A stretch of DNA of 64,000 nt from RBG-16-64-43 sp964353865 (GCA_964353865.1 CAYGXJ010000120.1:1-64000); one strand, 5' to 3'. Positions 33,361-45,463 are shown, counted from the first letter of the stretch. Program-made: numbers and translations. Notes: generated by a model not told the origin, from the letters alone.

Positions 33361-35509
33361 GGCTGGTCCTGCGCATCGAGATCACGCCGCGGCGAATGAC
33401 GGAGGCCAGCCCGCCGATGAGCAGGATCAGCACCGCCGCCAGAACCGCCATACCGAATGCGTCCCACATCGAGTCCGCCACGCCCAGCCGCCCGCAGCGG
33501 CCGCTGGCCGGGTCGAGGGCATTCAGGCACTCATAGGCCTCGGCCCCTGCTAAGCCCACCACCATTCCCTGGACCGACGGAAATGCGCTCTCATAATAGG
33601 GCCGCGCCAGCGGCTCGGCCGCGGCGCTGACGATCGCCACCAACGGCACGGAGGGGACGGCCGTATGCACCTGTTCAATCCAGCTCTGCAGCGCCGCCGG
33701 GTCGGAGGCCACAACCAAGATGGCCGAGAAATTCGACGAGGCGTGCAGCGCAGCGACCATCCCCGCATCCCAGCCTTCAGGTGCCGACTGGCCGTAGACT
33801 GCCTGCCACGGATTGGCGGCGAAGGCACGCAAGCCAATCGGGCCCGCGGGAAGGTAACCCAGCGGCAGGTAGTTGAACCCGCTTTGGTACTGCGGGTGGG
33901 CGGCGCGCGTACGCTTCATAAGGCGCTCGGCGAGCGCGACGCCCACCGGCCGCGTGGACACCGAGGCAATTGGGGCGCCGACGGTCATGACGTGGTCCAA
34001 GACGGCCAGCGCCGCCGCCTCGAGCTCGGCCGAGGCTGCCGCGTCGTAGTCCACGGCGAGCAGGAGCGGACGATCGCGAGGCAGGGAGTTGATGAGGTTG
34101 GCGGTCTGCAGAGTCTCGACCGCGATGACCGACGGACGGGCGAAGACCGATGTCCCGGTGGCGCCGGGGACAATCATGGCCGCGACAAGGATCACCAAGA
34201 CAGCCAGCCCGCCCCAGGGCCGGGCCTGGGGGCGCCGGCGGGCGCGCGGTACCGCGCGCGATTCGGGTGTGGAGACAATGCGTTGCAGCAGTTCGGCGTG
34301 TGCGGCGTGGGCCGGTTGGATGTCGAGCAAGCTGGGCAGCACCGGAGGATGGCGTCCGACTTCGGCTTCGACTTTGGGTGGCAAGACGCCGCGCAGTCCC
34401 GCGAGCGGCCCTGCCGACTCGACACGCTCTTCAGCCTCACCCGGCTCTCCTTTAGGCGCCAACGGTCCTTCCACAGGTCGCATGGCGCGCAACCACGGGG
34501 GCAAGACGGCCTGCTCCAAACTCTCCCCGGGCGCTTCTATCGGCGGCGGTGTGGGCGAGGAGCCTGCGGTCAGCCATTCGGGCAGAACGCCGGGCGCCAG
34601 CAATTCCTCGAGCGGAGGTGTCTCGATGGGCGCGGCGGGAACACCCGCGAGGCCAGGCACGTCCACGGGCGCGGCAGCCTCTTCGCGAGCGGAAACCAGC
34701 CAATCAGGAATCTCTTTCTCGGAGTATGCGCCGCGCAATTCATCATCTTCGCTCGCGAACGCGGCCGGGGTTGCCGGTGCGGCGGGAGGTACGGCCTCTG
34801 CAGGAGCAGGAGCTGGCGCGGGCGCAGGCGGCTGCACATCGCTCAGCCAGGTCGGCACATTGCCCTCGCCGCCCGCCGGCTGCGGACCTGGGGCTGCGGT
34901 TGGACCCGTGGCGAGGTCTTCATGCGGAGCGTGCATCCAGTCCGGAGGCAAACCCTCGCCCGTGGCTTGGGGCGCGGGGAAGGAAGGCGCGGGGGCAGCG
35001 CCCGGCGTGCCTTCTACTGCGCGCCGTGCGCGCAGGCGCTTAAGCCACTCGGGTTCGTCTTCTTCAGAGGCAGGTTCCGCAGGGGTCGTCGCAGCCGAGG
35101 CCGGCGGCCTTGCCTCGCCAGATGAGGCGAATGCGGGCACAGGACCGTAGGGCTCAGCCGGTTTTCCAAGGCCGAATACACCCTCGGCCGGTGAGGTGGC
35201 GCCGGATGGCGCGGGGCTCTCGTCGTCGGTGCGCGTACGGATGCGTGAGAGCCAATCGCTGGCCTCCTGATCGGAGGGAGCCTCGGGCTCGCCGGAAAGC
35301 TCGCGCGTCCCGCCTGGCGTTGGGCTTCCCTGGTCTCTCAAACGCGAAAGCCAATCGGGCACCGTCTCGCCGCCGGAGGCCGAGGGCTCAGCAGCCCCCA
35401 GAGGCGCGGCGCCCGGGCCCACCGGCTTGAGGCGTGCCTGGCAATAGAGACAGGTCTCTGCCTCTTCCGCATTGGGCTTGCCACACATCGGGCAACGAAC
35501 GTCAGCCAT
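33353..35509 (-). CDS. Zinc-ribbon membrane protein with eight PxWL-type motifs
   Basis: A 718-residue protein. It opens with a zinc ribbon (Cys 6, 9, 20, 23: CPMC and CLYC), then 350 residues of Pro/Ala/Glu-rich disordered sequence holding eight copies of a short motif: PDWLSRLR (51), SDWLSRIR (84), PEWLKRLR (153), PDWMHAP (189), PTWLSDV (219), PDWLVSA (268), PEWLTAG (310), PPWLRAM (337). A membrane helix (about 432-450), an extracytoplasmic domain of about 230 residues and a second helix near the C-terminus follow. GGAGAGG precedes the ATG. Probably a scaffold with a cytosolic tail; function unknown. Confidence 0.8.
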   Translation of the reverse strand: MADVRCPMCGKPNAEEAETCLYCQARLKPVGPGAAPLGAAEPSASGGETVPDWLSRLRDQGSPTPGGTRELSGEPEAPSDQEASDWLSRIRTRTDDESPAPSGATSPAEGVFGLGKPAEPYGPVPAFASSGEARPPASAATTPAEPASEEDEPEWLKRLRARRAVEGTPGAAPAPSFPAPQATGEGLPPDWMHAPHEDLATGPTAAPGPQPAGGEGNVPTWLSDVQPPAPAPAPAPAEAVPPAAPATPAAFASEDDELRGAYSEKEIPDWLVSAREEAAAPVDVPGLAGVPAAPIETPPLEELLAPGVLPEWLTAGSSPTPPPIEAPGESLEQAVLPPWLRAMRPVEGPLAPKGEPGEAEERVESAGPLAGLRGVLPPKVEAEVGRHPPVLPSLLDIQPAHAAHAELLQRIVSTPESRAVPRARRRPQARPWGGLAVLVILVAAMIVPGATGTSVFARPSVIAVETLQTANLINSLPRDRPLLLAVDYDAAASAELEAAALAVLDHVMTVGAPIASVSTRPVGVALAERLMKRTRAAHPQYQSGFNYLPLGYLPAGPIGLRAFAANPWQAVYGQSAPEGWDAGMVAALHASSNFSAILVVASDPAALQSWIEQVHTAVPSVPLVAIVSAAAEPLARPYYESAFPSVQGMVVGLAGAEAYECLNALDPASGRCGRLGVADSMWDAFGMAVLAAVLILLIGGLASVIRRGVISMRRTSHE

Positions 35510-35547
35510 GCCTCTCCAGATCCGGTCTCACGCCTCGGCGGCGGCCA

Positions 35548-36162
35548 TCACCGCTCGTAGGGTTGGTCGAACCCAAGCAGGACTCTCAGGCCCGTGGCCG
35601 TTGCGCCAAGAGCGACGCCCAGGATGATGCCGCGCGCGCCAGCCACCGCCGGCACTTGAGCGATCCAGTTGCGCAACCCCTCCAAGAAGGGCAGCGAGAT
35701 GAACGGCAGAGGCGCCGTTCCAAGCAAAACCAGAAAGGCGGTGAGAAAAAACACGAGCGTCCCGAGCGCCTGCCGCCGGAAGAGGAGCCGCACGCCGGCC
35801 AGCAACAACACCACGGCCAGCAGTCCCATCAGGCCAATCTCCAGCGGCCGTTGGATCTCTGAGACGACCCACACCGAGTACGGGTGGGCCGGCCCGAACA
35901 AGACCACCACCGCGAAGACGCTGAAGAGCGAGATGACCATGAAGATGCTGTACAGATGCCCGGGCCGTTGCTCGCGGATCTTGCGCAGGTGAACCTGGAG
36001 CAGGTTGCCCACACCCAGCAGCAACGCGACCGTGCCGATGATCATGCCGCTGCGCAGCATGACATCCCGCACAGAGGCAAAGAAGGCACCCGGGAGGAAA
36101 TACCCGAGCAGCATGATGGCGCCGGTGAGTATGGCGACGATGACCGAAGCCTTGATCCTCAC
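35548..36162 (-). CDS. Polytopic membrane protein of unknown function
   Basis: A 204-residue protein with about six membrane helices. A basic loop (VHLRKIREQRPGHL) lies between helices 2 and 3 and an aromatic loop (GPAHPYSVWVVSEIQRP) later. The GTG start overlaps the stop of the upstream gene (GTGA). Third gene of the unknown operon. Confidence 0.75.
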   Translation of the reverse strand: MRIKASVIVAILTGAIMLLGYFLPGAFFASVRDVMLRSGMIIGTVALLLGVGNLLQVHLRKIREQRPGHLYSIFMVISLFSVFAVVVLFGPAHPYSVWVVSEIQRPLEIGLMGLLAVVLLLAGVRLLFRRQALGTLVFFLTAFLVLLGTAPLPFISLPFLEGLRNWIAQVPAVAGARGIILGVALGATATGLRVLLGFDQPYER

Positions 36163-36905
36163 AGCAACCCCAATGAGCGCACGACGGCCAGGCCCACGAT
36201 GGCGGCGATGACCAGCCAGCGCAGGATATCTTGCGCCTGCAGGCTGGCGGCATGTGCGCGATTCACATGCAGGTAGGCTCCGGAGGCAAAGAGCTCTTCG
36301 CCGATAAGCGGATGATCGGCCGTGACGTAGAGGGCGGTCTGGCCCTGAACATCGAGCGTGCCGCCGATGACGGTGCCGCGCCGCGCTCCAGATTCGGCGA
36401 TCAGGGCGGCTTCCGGGCCGACGGCTCCCAACACAATGGTGGCGGTGACGTCTTCATCGGGCGCTGTGTGCATGGCACCGGCGGCGTAGCCTTGAGCTCC
36501 CACGCCGGTCACCCGCCCCAGCAAGGGATCGTAGCGGTCTTCTGCGCGCTGCTGGCGGAAGGCGACCCGCAGCACATCTTGGGCGAGCAGCGCCACCGCG
36601 CCATCGCCCGAGGTGGCCAGGGGCGGTTTGTCGGAGACCGACCCGGCCGTGGCTATTTGCGAGAGGGTCGAAAGGCCAATGAGCGATGCAGCGGAATCGT
36701 TGGAGGTGAGCGACCCTGAGCCAAGCGCCACATGCAAGCGCGTGCCCGCCTCAACCGAGCGGCCCAGGTCGACCGCCAATGCATCGAAGGGCGGCAAATG
36801 GCGAAAGGTCGGCCACGTCGCACGGCGCGTGAGGCTGAAGGCTAAGATCAGCGCGGCCATCAGAACGGCCACGGCAAATGCGACCCACCCGATCAGCGCA
36901 TCCAC
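36159..36905 (-). CDS. DUF6754-like membrane protein
   Basis: A 248-residue protein with one N-terminal (about 5-26) and one C-terminal (about 228-246) membrane helix and a soluble central domain. The RLHVALGSGSL and TIVLGAVGPEAALIAE segments resemble the Chloroflexota DUF6754 family, recognised from memory and so tentative. GTG start with GGGAGG 9 bases upstream. The central domain probably sits on one membrane face. Function unknown. Confidence 0.7.
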   Translation of the reverse strand: MDALIGWVAFAVAVLMAALILAFSLTRRATWPTFRHLPPFDALAVDLGRSVEAGTRLHVALGSGSLTSNDSAASLIGLSTLSQIATAGSVSDKPPLATSGDGAVALLAQDVLRVAFRQQRAEDRYDPLLGRVTGVGAQGYAAGAMHTAPDEDVTATIVLGAVGPEAALIAESGARRGTVIGGTLDVQGQTALYVTADHPLIGEELFASGAYLHVNRAHAASLQAQDILRWLVIAAIVGLAVVRSLGLL

Positions 36906-36928
36906 CTGGCGAAGCCTCCCTGCCTACC

Positions 36929-37216
36929 TCAGGAAGTGGGTCCGACCGATTGGCCGGGGGAGGGCATCTCGCCCGCTGGGCCTCGCTCTTCATCAAGCCA
37001 GGCCAGCCAGCGGGTCAGGGTGCCATCACTTACCCATGCTGAAAGCAGCGGTTCGGAGAGATGCAAGAGTTGCGCCGCGAAGAAGCGCAAGCCCGGTTCG
37101 TCGTTCAGGAGTTGGACCAGGAATGGGGGACCGGTCGAGCCTGCCGGCGCATCCTTCGGCGTCGTGCCCATGCGCGGTTCAGTCGGTCGTGCTCCTGGCA
37201 GATGCGTGAGCCGCAT
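36929..37216 (-). CDS. Small soluble protein, first gene of the unknown operon
   Basis: A 95-residue protein without membrane segments. The middle part, LVQLLNDEPGLRFFAAQLLHL, is helical (LLNDEPGLRFFAAQLLHL within 20 residues), flanked by Pro-rich ends. ATG 37216 has GGGGG 4 bases upstream and lies 28 bases after an extended -10 box. The longer upstream frame would run through the promoter, so it is rejected. Function unknown. Confidence 0.6.
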   Translation of the reverse strand: MRLTHLPGARPTEPRMGTTPKDAPAGSTGPPFLVQLLNDEPGLRFFAAQLLHLSEPLLSAWVSDGTLTRWLAWLDEERGPAGEMPSPGQSVGPTS

Positions 37217-37244
37217 TTTCCCCCGTCCTTGTCGGACGCGGTCG

Positions 37245-37253
37245 AGTATAGCA
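37245..37253 (-). promoter_or_regulatory. Extended -10 promoter of the unknown operon
   Basis: TGCTATACT on the minus strand is an extended -10 element (TGnTATACT), 28 bases before the 95-residue gene. No good -35 is visible at 16-18 bases. Confidence 0.6.
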
Positions 37254-37305
37254 CAGGATTTTGGGCCATGTGCCCCCGCCGGAGCCGCATCGCTGCGGGC
37301 TCGGC

Positions 37306-38268
37306 TCACAAGCGCAGGCCCCACACCTCGCGCACCTCGTCCCCCCAGCGCGCATGCGCCGGAGCGTCGGCGCGCCGCTCATCATCTGCCCAGGTATGTA
37401 TCTGGCTGCGGTCGAGGCGCGCCGCACAGTCTCCGAGCGCGGCCCACATTCGCGGCGAGAGGCGGCCGTCGGGAGTCCAAACGTGGGCCGTGACCGCGCC
37501 CGCCGCGAACGGCATGTCTTCCAAAACCACCCGCGCCCGCTCGCGGCCCGATCGCAGCGCGAGATCGGCGGCCACGAGGGTCCCCGGGGAGCGAGCGTCG
37601 TGCGGCGGGCGCTCGTCCGGGTCGAGGCGATCCCACATCTGTGCGGCCGAGCCGATGCCCCCAAGCGCCATTCCCCACCCGGCGGGAAGGGGCGCCGGCG
37701 CGAGCTCACATGGATCGCGGTCATACAGAATGTTGCGCAGGTTGGCGTGGACGGTCAGCGCGCGGCAGCGCCGCCAACAGGCCACACCGAAGCGTGAGTA
37801 GAAGCCCGGCGCGGAAGCGTTGCTGACGCTCAACGTCTCGCAGCCACGTTCGCGCGCCCTTTTCATGAGTGACAGCATCAGCGCACTGCCGAGGCCGCGC
37901 CCGGTAAGCCCGCGGCGAGTGTAGAGCACGCTCACGTTGAGGTGCTTACCGAAGGGAGGCGGCTCATCGCCAAAGTAAGCCTCGGCCTCAGCGCACACGG
38001 CGCCCTCCAGTTCGGCCACCAGGGCCACGCGCCAGGGACTTTGCATGTGCGCGAGGTGCCGCCGGCACAGCGCCTCATCCATCCACGGGCCGCCGTTCAT
38101 CCATCGCTCGAAGGCAGTCAGCGTCTCGTACTCGGACCAGATGGGCTGGCCGTGTGCATCCCAGCCCTTCCAGGCGATCACATCCGAACGATGGACGAGG
38201 CCGATCGCGGCGGCGTCGTCAGGGCGCGCCGGGCGAACGAAACATTCGCCGGGATGAGTCGCCCTCAT
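37306..38268 (-). CDS. GNAT-family N-acetyltransferase
   Basis: A 320-residue protein. Acetyl-CoA-binding motif A reads VSVLYTRRGLTGRGLGSALM (about 122-141), followed by a FYSRFG-type motif B segment, as in GNAT enzymes. The C-terminal 130 residues are an extra domain of unknown role. ATG 38268 starts at MRATHPGECFVRPAR, where GNAT homology begins; upstream frame sequence looks non-coding. Acceptor substrate unknown. Confidence 0.8.
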   Translation of the reverse strand: MRATHPGECFVRPARPDDAAAIGLVHRSDVIAWKGWDAHGQPIWSEYETLTAFERWMNGGPWMDEALCRRHLAHMQSPWRVALVAELEGAVCAEAEAYFGDEPPPFGKHLNVSVLYTRRGLTGRGLGSALMLSLMKRARERGCETLSVSNASAPGFYSRFGVACWRRCRALTVHANLRNILYDRDPCELAPAPLPAGWGMALGGIGSAAQMWDRLDPDERPPHDARSPGTLVAADLALRSGRERARVVLEDMPFAAGAVTAHVWTPDGRLSPRMWAALGDCAARLDRSQIHTWADDERRADAPAHARWGDEVREVWGLRL

Positions 38269-38670
38269 CGGACGCACGCCAGGCGGCCCGCCTGTGTGCT
38301 GCCAACCGGCGGTGTCACCCCTGGCCGCGCAAGATACAAGTCGGGTAATGCCTGCGCGTGTGCAACGCGCGAGCCAGGACGAGGCAGAAATGCGGGCCAA
38401 CATGCATGCGCGCCGGGAATTCCCATATTTCAGATACAAATAGAATGACAGCCTTCTCGCATTTTCGTGCCTATCGTCACTCGCCGCATCGCGCGCCCGG
38501 CAATACAAATACTAGGATGTAGAAGAGGCTGTGCGCGCCATCGCCGCACTCCACGTTGTGCACCTCCGACAGCTTTGCGCCTCCTCAGCCAACAACAGAC
38601 GGCACAACGCGGCACGCGCGAGAGGTTGCGGGCACAGCCCTGCGCGCCGCGACACCTGGGAGAAAGGTCC
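38269..38670. other. Divergent intergenic region between GNAT gene and nifJ
   Basis: About 400 bases without a convincing gene. An ATACAA element occurs three times (about 38333, 38434 and 38503), the last in caatacaaatactagg. These could be promoter or operator elements for nifJ, but no clear -35/-10 pair can be assigned. Confidence 0.4.
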
Positions 38671-42246
<3,576 letters not shown>

Positions 42247-42259
42247 GTCAGCCTTTCAG

Positions 42260-42291
42260 GCGGGGCGCCCCGGCGATCGCGGGCGCCCCGC
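42260..42291 (+). terminator. Hairpin after nifJ
   Basis: An 11-bp perfect GC stem (42260-42270 with 42281-42291) 14 bases after the nifJ stop and before the next gene. No U-run, so a partial terminator or mRNA-end stabiliser is likely. Confidence 0.5.
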
Positions 42292-42326
42292 TGCACGACC
42301 TGCCCATGGTTCTTAGGAGACCGCCC

Positions 42327-43331
42327 ATGCCCGACCTGACCACCTCATACCTCGGACTGCCGCTCAGGAACCCGTTGGTGGCATCCGCCTCGCCTCTTTC
42401 AAAGAAGTTGGACCGCGTGCGGCGGCTGGAAGACGCAGGCATTGCCGCCATCGTGCTCTACTCGCTGTTCGAGGAGCAGATCACGCATCAACAACTCGAA
42501 CTCGATCACTATCTGACGCGCGGCACCGAGACGTATGCCGAGGCGCTGACCTACTTCCCCGACCTGGGCCAGTACAACCTTGGGCCGGAAGCCTATCTCG
42601 AGTATATCCAGAAGGTGAAGCAGGCCACGCGCATTCCCATCATCGCCAGCCTGAACGGCATTTCTGCAGGCGGCTGGGTGGATTATGCACGCCGCATTCA
42701 GGAGGCGGGGGCCGATGCGCTCGAACTAAACCTGTACTACCTGCCGACGAGCGTGGATCTCACCGGCGCCGTGCTCGAAGATGATTATGTCAACCTGGTC
42801 CGGCGCATTCGATCGATCGTTCGCATCCCGCTGGCCGTCAAACTCAGCCCGTTCTTCACTTCAATCCCCAACATGGCGCAGCGCCTGACGGAGTCTGGCG
42901 CCAACGGCCTGGTCCTCTTCAATCGCTTCTACCAGCCCGATCTCGATCTGGAGACGCTGGAGGTGGTGCCCACCCTGGAACTCAGCCGCTCGGCCGAGTT
43001 GCGCCTTCCGTTGCGCTGGGTAGCCATTCTCTACGGGCGAGTCGCGGCGGACCTGGCGATTACTGGCGGCGTGCACTCAGTGCAGGATGTGATCAAGTCT
43101 GCGATGGCCGGCGCGAGCGCCGTGATGATGGCCTCCGAATTCATCGAACACGGCGTGGGGCGCGTCACGCAGATTCTGGGCGACCTGCAGGCCTGGATAG
43201 ATCAGCGCGATTACGCCTCCATCGGCCAGATGAAGGGCAGCATGAGCCAGCGCGCCGTGCGCGAGCCAGCCGCCTTCGAGCGCGCCAACTATATGAAGGC
43301 GCTCAGCTCGTTCGACAATCGCCTGCCGTAG
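42327..43331 (+). CDS. Dihydroorotate dehydrogenase-like flavoprotein
   Basis: A 334-residue TIM-barrel protein of the DHOD/PreA class. It has TTSYLGLPLRNPLVASASPL at the N-terminus, PIIASLNGIS, ELNLYY, PLAVKLSPFF, GLVLFNRF, and the FMN-phosphate region ITGGVHSVQDVIKSAMAGA. The usual catalytic Cys/Ser of pyrimidine-making enzymes is not evident and the gene pairs with nifJ, so a ferredoxin-linked redox role is likelier than pyrimidine synthesis. TTAGGAG lies 7 bases before the ATG. Confidence 0.88.
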   Translation: MPDLTTSYLGLPLRNPLVASASPLSKKLDRVRRLEDAGIAAIVLYSLFEEQITHQQLELDHYLTRGTETYAEALTYFPDLGQYNLGPEAYLEYIQKVKQATRIPIIASLNGISAGGWVDYARRIQEAGADALELNLYYLPTSVDLTGAVLEDDYVNLVRRIRSIVRIPLAVKLSPFFTSIPNMAQRLTESGANGLVLFNRFYQPDLDLETLEVVPTLELSRSAELRLPLRWVAILYGRVAADLAITGGVHSVQDVIKSAMAGASAVMMASEFIEHGVGRVTQILGDLQAWIDQRDYASIGQMKGSMSQRAVREPAAFERANYMKALSSFDNRLP

Positions 43332-43387
43332 CGCATCGCGCCGGGCTTCGCTGGCGCGGGAACGACGCCCTTCGCCCTACCCCCTGC

Positions 43388-43660
43388 CCCCTCCCCTCAA
43401 TGGTCATGGAGGGGGAGTTCTATTCTCTGGGGAGTGGGGAGTAATGCTCCCCATCCCGCTTCGCGGGACAGGCTTTCAGATGCCCACACTCCTCACGAGT
43501 CTGCTGGGGAACGGCACAACGCGCATGAGGTGCATTGGCCCGTGTGCAGTAATTGTCGGCGTCCCGGCGTATTCGAAGTGGGGACCCAGGGTCCGTGCTC
43601 CGGGGATCTTCTGGCAGGAATGGGCCGAGTGGATTCCCGCCAGGCTCACGCGGGAATGAG
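43388..43660. repeat. Cluster of hairpin repeats in a gene-free stretch
   Basis: The 430 bases between the DHOD-like and DUF389 genes have no gene. They hold a CCCCTC/GAGGGG hairpin (about 43388-43415), gtcccgcgaagcggga-type palindrome (about 43456-43472), and attcccgc/gcgggaat (43633-43640 with 43650-43657) in the frame of the common GGATTCCCGC...GCGGGAATGA intergenic repeat. They probably also end both convergent transcripts. Confidence 0.5.
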
Positions 43661-43758
43661 GACCTTGTCACACGCGCGCCTACTTCCAAGACACGCGTCG
43701 AGCCATGCCGTGCACTACCTAGCTGAGTTGGGTGAAATGATGTTGCAGGTGCGCCGAA

Positions 43759-44922
43759 TCAGGGAGTGGGGCTCGGCGTTATCGTGGCCGAGAGTTCCGC
43801 CGCCAGCCAGCCCTCGTGTCCCTGCGCGTCTCGCACGAGCACCCACATCCGGCCACTAGCCTCGATCGGCTCTCCTAGGATCTCGATCAGCGCTCCCTCC
43901 TCAAGCGAACCGGTGATATCTCCAGCGGGAGCACCGCGCAGCAAGGCCCCCTGCCCGTCGGTGTGCCACACGATGGCCATGACCGGAACCGAGGTCGGCG
44001 TCGGCGTCGAGGTTGGCACGGGAGTGAGGCTGGGCGCCACCGTTGCCGAGGCAGGCGGCGGTGAGGTCGACGATGGCGTGGGGCTCGGAGTTGCGCTCGC
44101 CGTCGCCGTGGGCGTGAGCGTGGGGACGAAGACAAAACCGGACGGCCCCTGACGCGATAGCAGCACAAATGCGAGCAGTACCATGCCGGCCGCCGCGAGC
44201 CCGGCCACAGCCGGCCCCCAGGCGCCGAGAACCGCCCCGAGCGCGGGCCGGATGCCGAGTACCAGGTAGACAAGCATGCCGGCGACAAATGCAATCGAGG
44301 CATAGACCAACACCACCTCGAGTGCGGCCGCGGCTTCTCGCAATTCGCCGCTACCCAGACTCCACCCGGCTGTAGCCGTCGGCACGAGAAGCAGAAACGA
44401 AAGAGCGGCACTGGGCAGGCGCGCCTCGCTTGGGGCGCGTGCCAGGCGCAATGCCAGCCAGGCCGAAGCAGCCGCGGCCAACACTACTTCCACCCAACCG
44501 GCCACCACACTCGAGGCAAGCGGCGCAGCAGGCACGACACGCACAAGGTTGGCCAGCCAGCCGCCGAGGGCGGTCACCGCCAGCACAAGCACCCAGCCGA
44601 TGAGCAAGCCCGCCAGATTGCGCAGCGCGTGACGCACGGAGCCCGCGGCGGCGCCCAGTGAAAGACCGGGCAACGGCGAGAGCAGAGGAGCAGCCAGTGC
44701 CGCCGTGACTTGCAGCGCCGGCGAGCGGAGCCCATACGCCAGCACCATCAGCCCCGCGGCAGCCAACATGAAGAGGAAGAAATCGAACGTCGGAATGGCG
44801 CGCCCGGCCAGGCCACCGAACAGGCGGGCCTTCTCTTCGTCGTGCAGAGCTTCCCACCAGGCGTGGGTACGTCGGCGAACGGGGGTCTCGTCCTCGGAGG
44901 ATATCGGCATGAGCGGAGCCAT
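43759..44922 (-). CDS. DUF389 membrane domain fused to a stalk and SH3 domain
   Basis: A 387-residue protein. Residues about 40-265 form a DUF389-type membrane domain with PTFDFFLFMLAAAGLMVLAY and APLLSPLPGLSLGAA. A Thr/Pro/Ser-rich linker (about 270-320) leads to a C-terminal bacterial SH3-like domain (about 320-380: GQGALLRGAPAGD, GALIEILGEP, GHEGWLAAEL). The linker and SH3 likely reach the cell wall. It begins 6 bases after the HAD gene stops. Role unknown; SH3 domains of this kind often bind wall peptides. Confidence 0.85.
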   Translation of the reverse strand: MAPLMPISSEDETPVRRRTHAWWEALHDEEKARLFGGLAGRAIPTFDFFLFMLAAAGLMVLAYGLRSPALQVTAALAAPLLSPLPGLSLGAAAGSVRHALRNLAGLLIGWVLVLAVTALGGWLANLVRVVPAAPLASSVVAGWVEVVLAAAASAWLALRLARAPSEARLPSAALSFLLLVPTATAGWSLGSGELREAAAALEVVLVYASIAFVAGMLVYLVLGIRPALGAVLGAWGPAVAGLAAAGMVLLAFVLLSRQGPSGFVFVPTLTPTATASATPSPTPSSTSPPPASATVAPSLTPVPTSTPTPTSVPVMAIVWHTDGQGALLRGAPAGDITGSLEEGALIEILGEPIEASGRMWVLVRDAQGHEGWLAAELSATITPSPTP

Positions 44923-44928
44923 GATCGG

Positions 44929-45402
44929 TCACTCCCTGAGCGTGGCAACCAGACGCATCGGGTGGAGCAGCAGATCGAGGGCGGCCGAGATGCTGGGTGC
45001 CACCACATCCGCCGCCGCGAGGCTGGCTGCGGCCAACCCCTCCGGCGACACGACGGCAATGCCCAACCCTGCGGCGCGCAACATGGCGGCGTCGTTCGCC
45101 CCCTGGCCGATCGACACGACGCGCTGCGCGCCGAGGGCAGTCACGAAATCTGCCTTCTGTTGAGCTTCACCGCCTGGCTGTAGGCGCACGGCGGTCAGGC
45201 TCAGCACCTGATCGATCTCAGCCTGGCGTCCAAACGTGTCGGCCGTCAGTAAGTGGATGGTCAGCCGGCCGCGCAATTCAGCGAGTTGCCGAGGCACCCC
45301 GTGGATGAGCTGGCCATCCACCGCCAGCGTACCGTTGACGTCGAGCACCAGGTGCTCGAAGCGCAGTGGGCCGCGACCAGGAATGTTGACTTCGACTGCC
45401 AT
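44929..45402 (-). CDS. HAD-superfamily protein, soluble P-type-ATPase-like
   Basis: A 157-residue HAD domain without a cap. The catalytic loop reads DVNGTLAVDG (Asp21; the usual second Asp is Asn23). LLTADTFGR is motif II and GQGANDAAMLRAAGLGIAV is the motif IV region (GANDAAML). This pattern matches small soluble P-type-ATPase-like HAD proteins (COG4087 type), whose substrate is not established. ATG 45402 follows a TATAAT box by 18 bases; the longer upstream frame is antisense to the divergent gene. Confidence 0.8.
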   Translation of the reverse strand: MAVEVNIPGRGPLRFEHLVLDVNGTLAVDGQLIHGVPRQLAELRGRLTIHLLTADTFGRQAEIDQVLSLTAVRLQPGGEAQQKADFVTALGAQRVVSIGQGANDAAMLRAAGLGIAVVSPEGLAAASLAAADVVAPSISAALDLLLHPMRLVATLRE

Positions 45403-45420
45403 CGCACTCTCCGCTCGGCG

Positions 45421-45457
45421 ATTATAGCCCAGAGACCAATGCCCAGGGGTGTATAAT
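45421..45457. promoter_or_regulatory. Divergent promoters with two TATAAT boxes
   Basis: TATAAT on the minus strand (45426-45421) serves the HAD gene. TATAAT on the plus strand (45452-45457) ends 6 bases before ATG 45464, implying a leaderless transcript. Neither has a clear -35. Confidence 0.7.
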
Positions 45458-45463
45458 GACCGC

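Noticed and set aside
38467..38670. In-frame N-terminal extension of nifJ (68 codons)
   Set aside because: Arg/Cys-rich sequence before the standard start; a ribosome-binding site directly precedes ATG 38671.
43420..43689. Short open frames in the repeat cluster
   Set aside because: They are made of palindromic repeat sequence.
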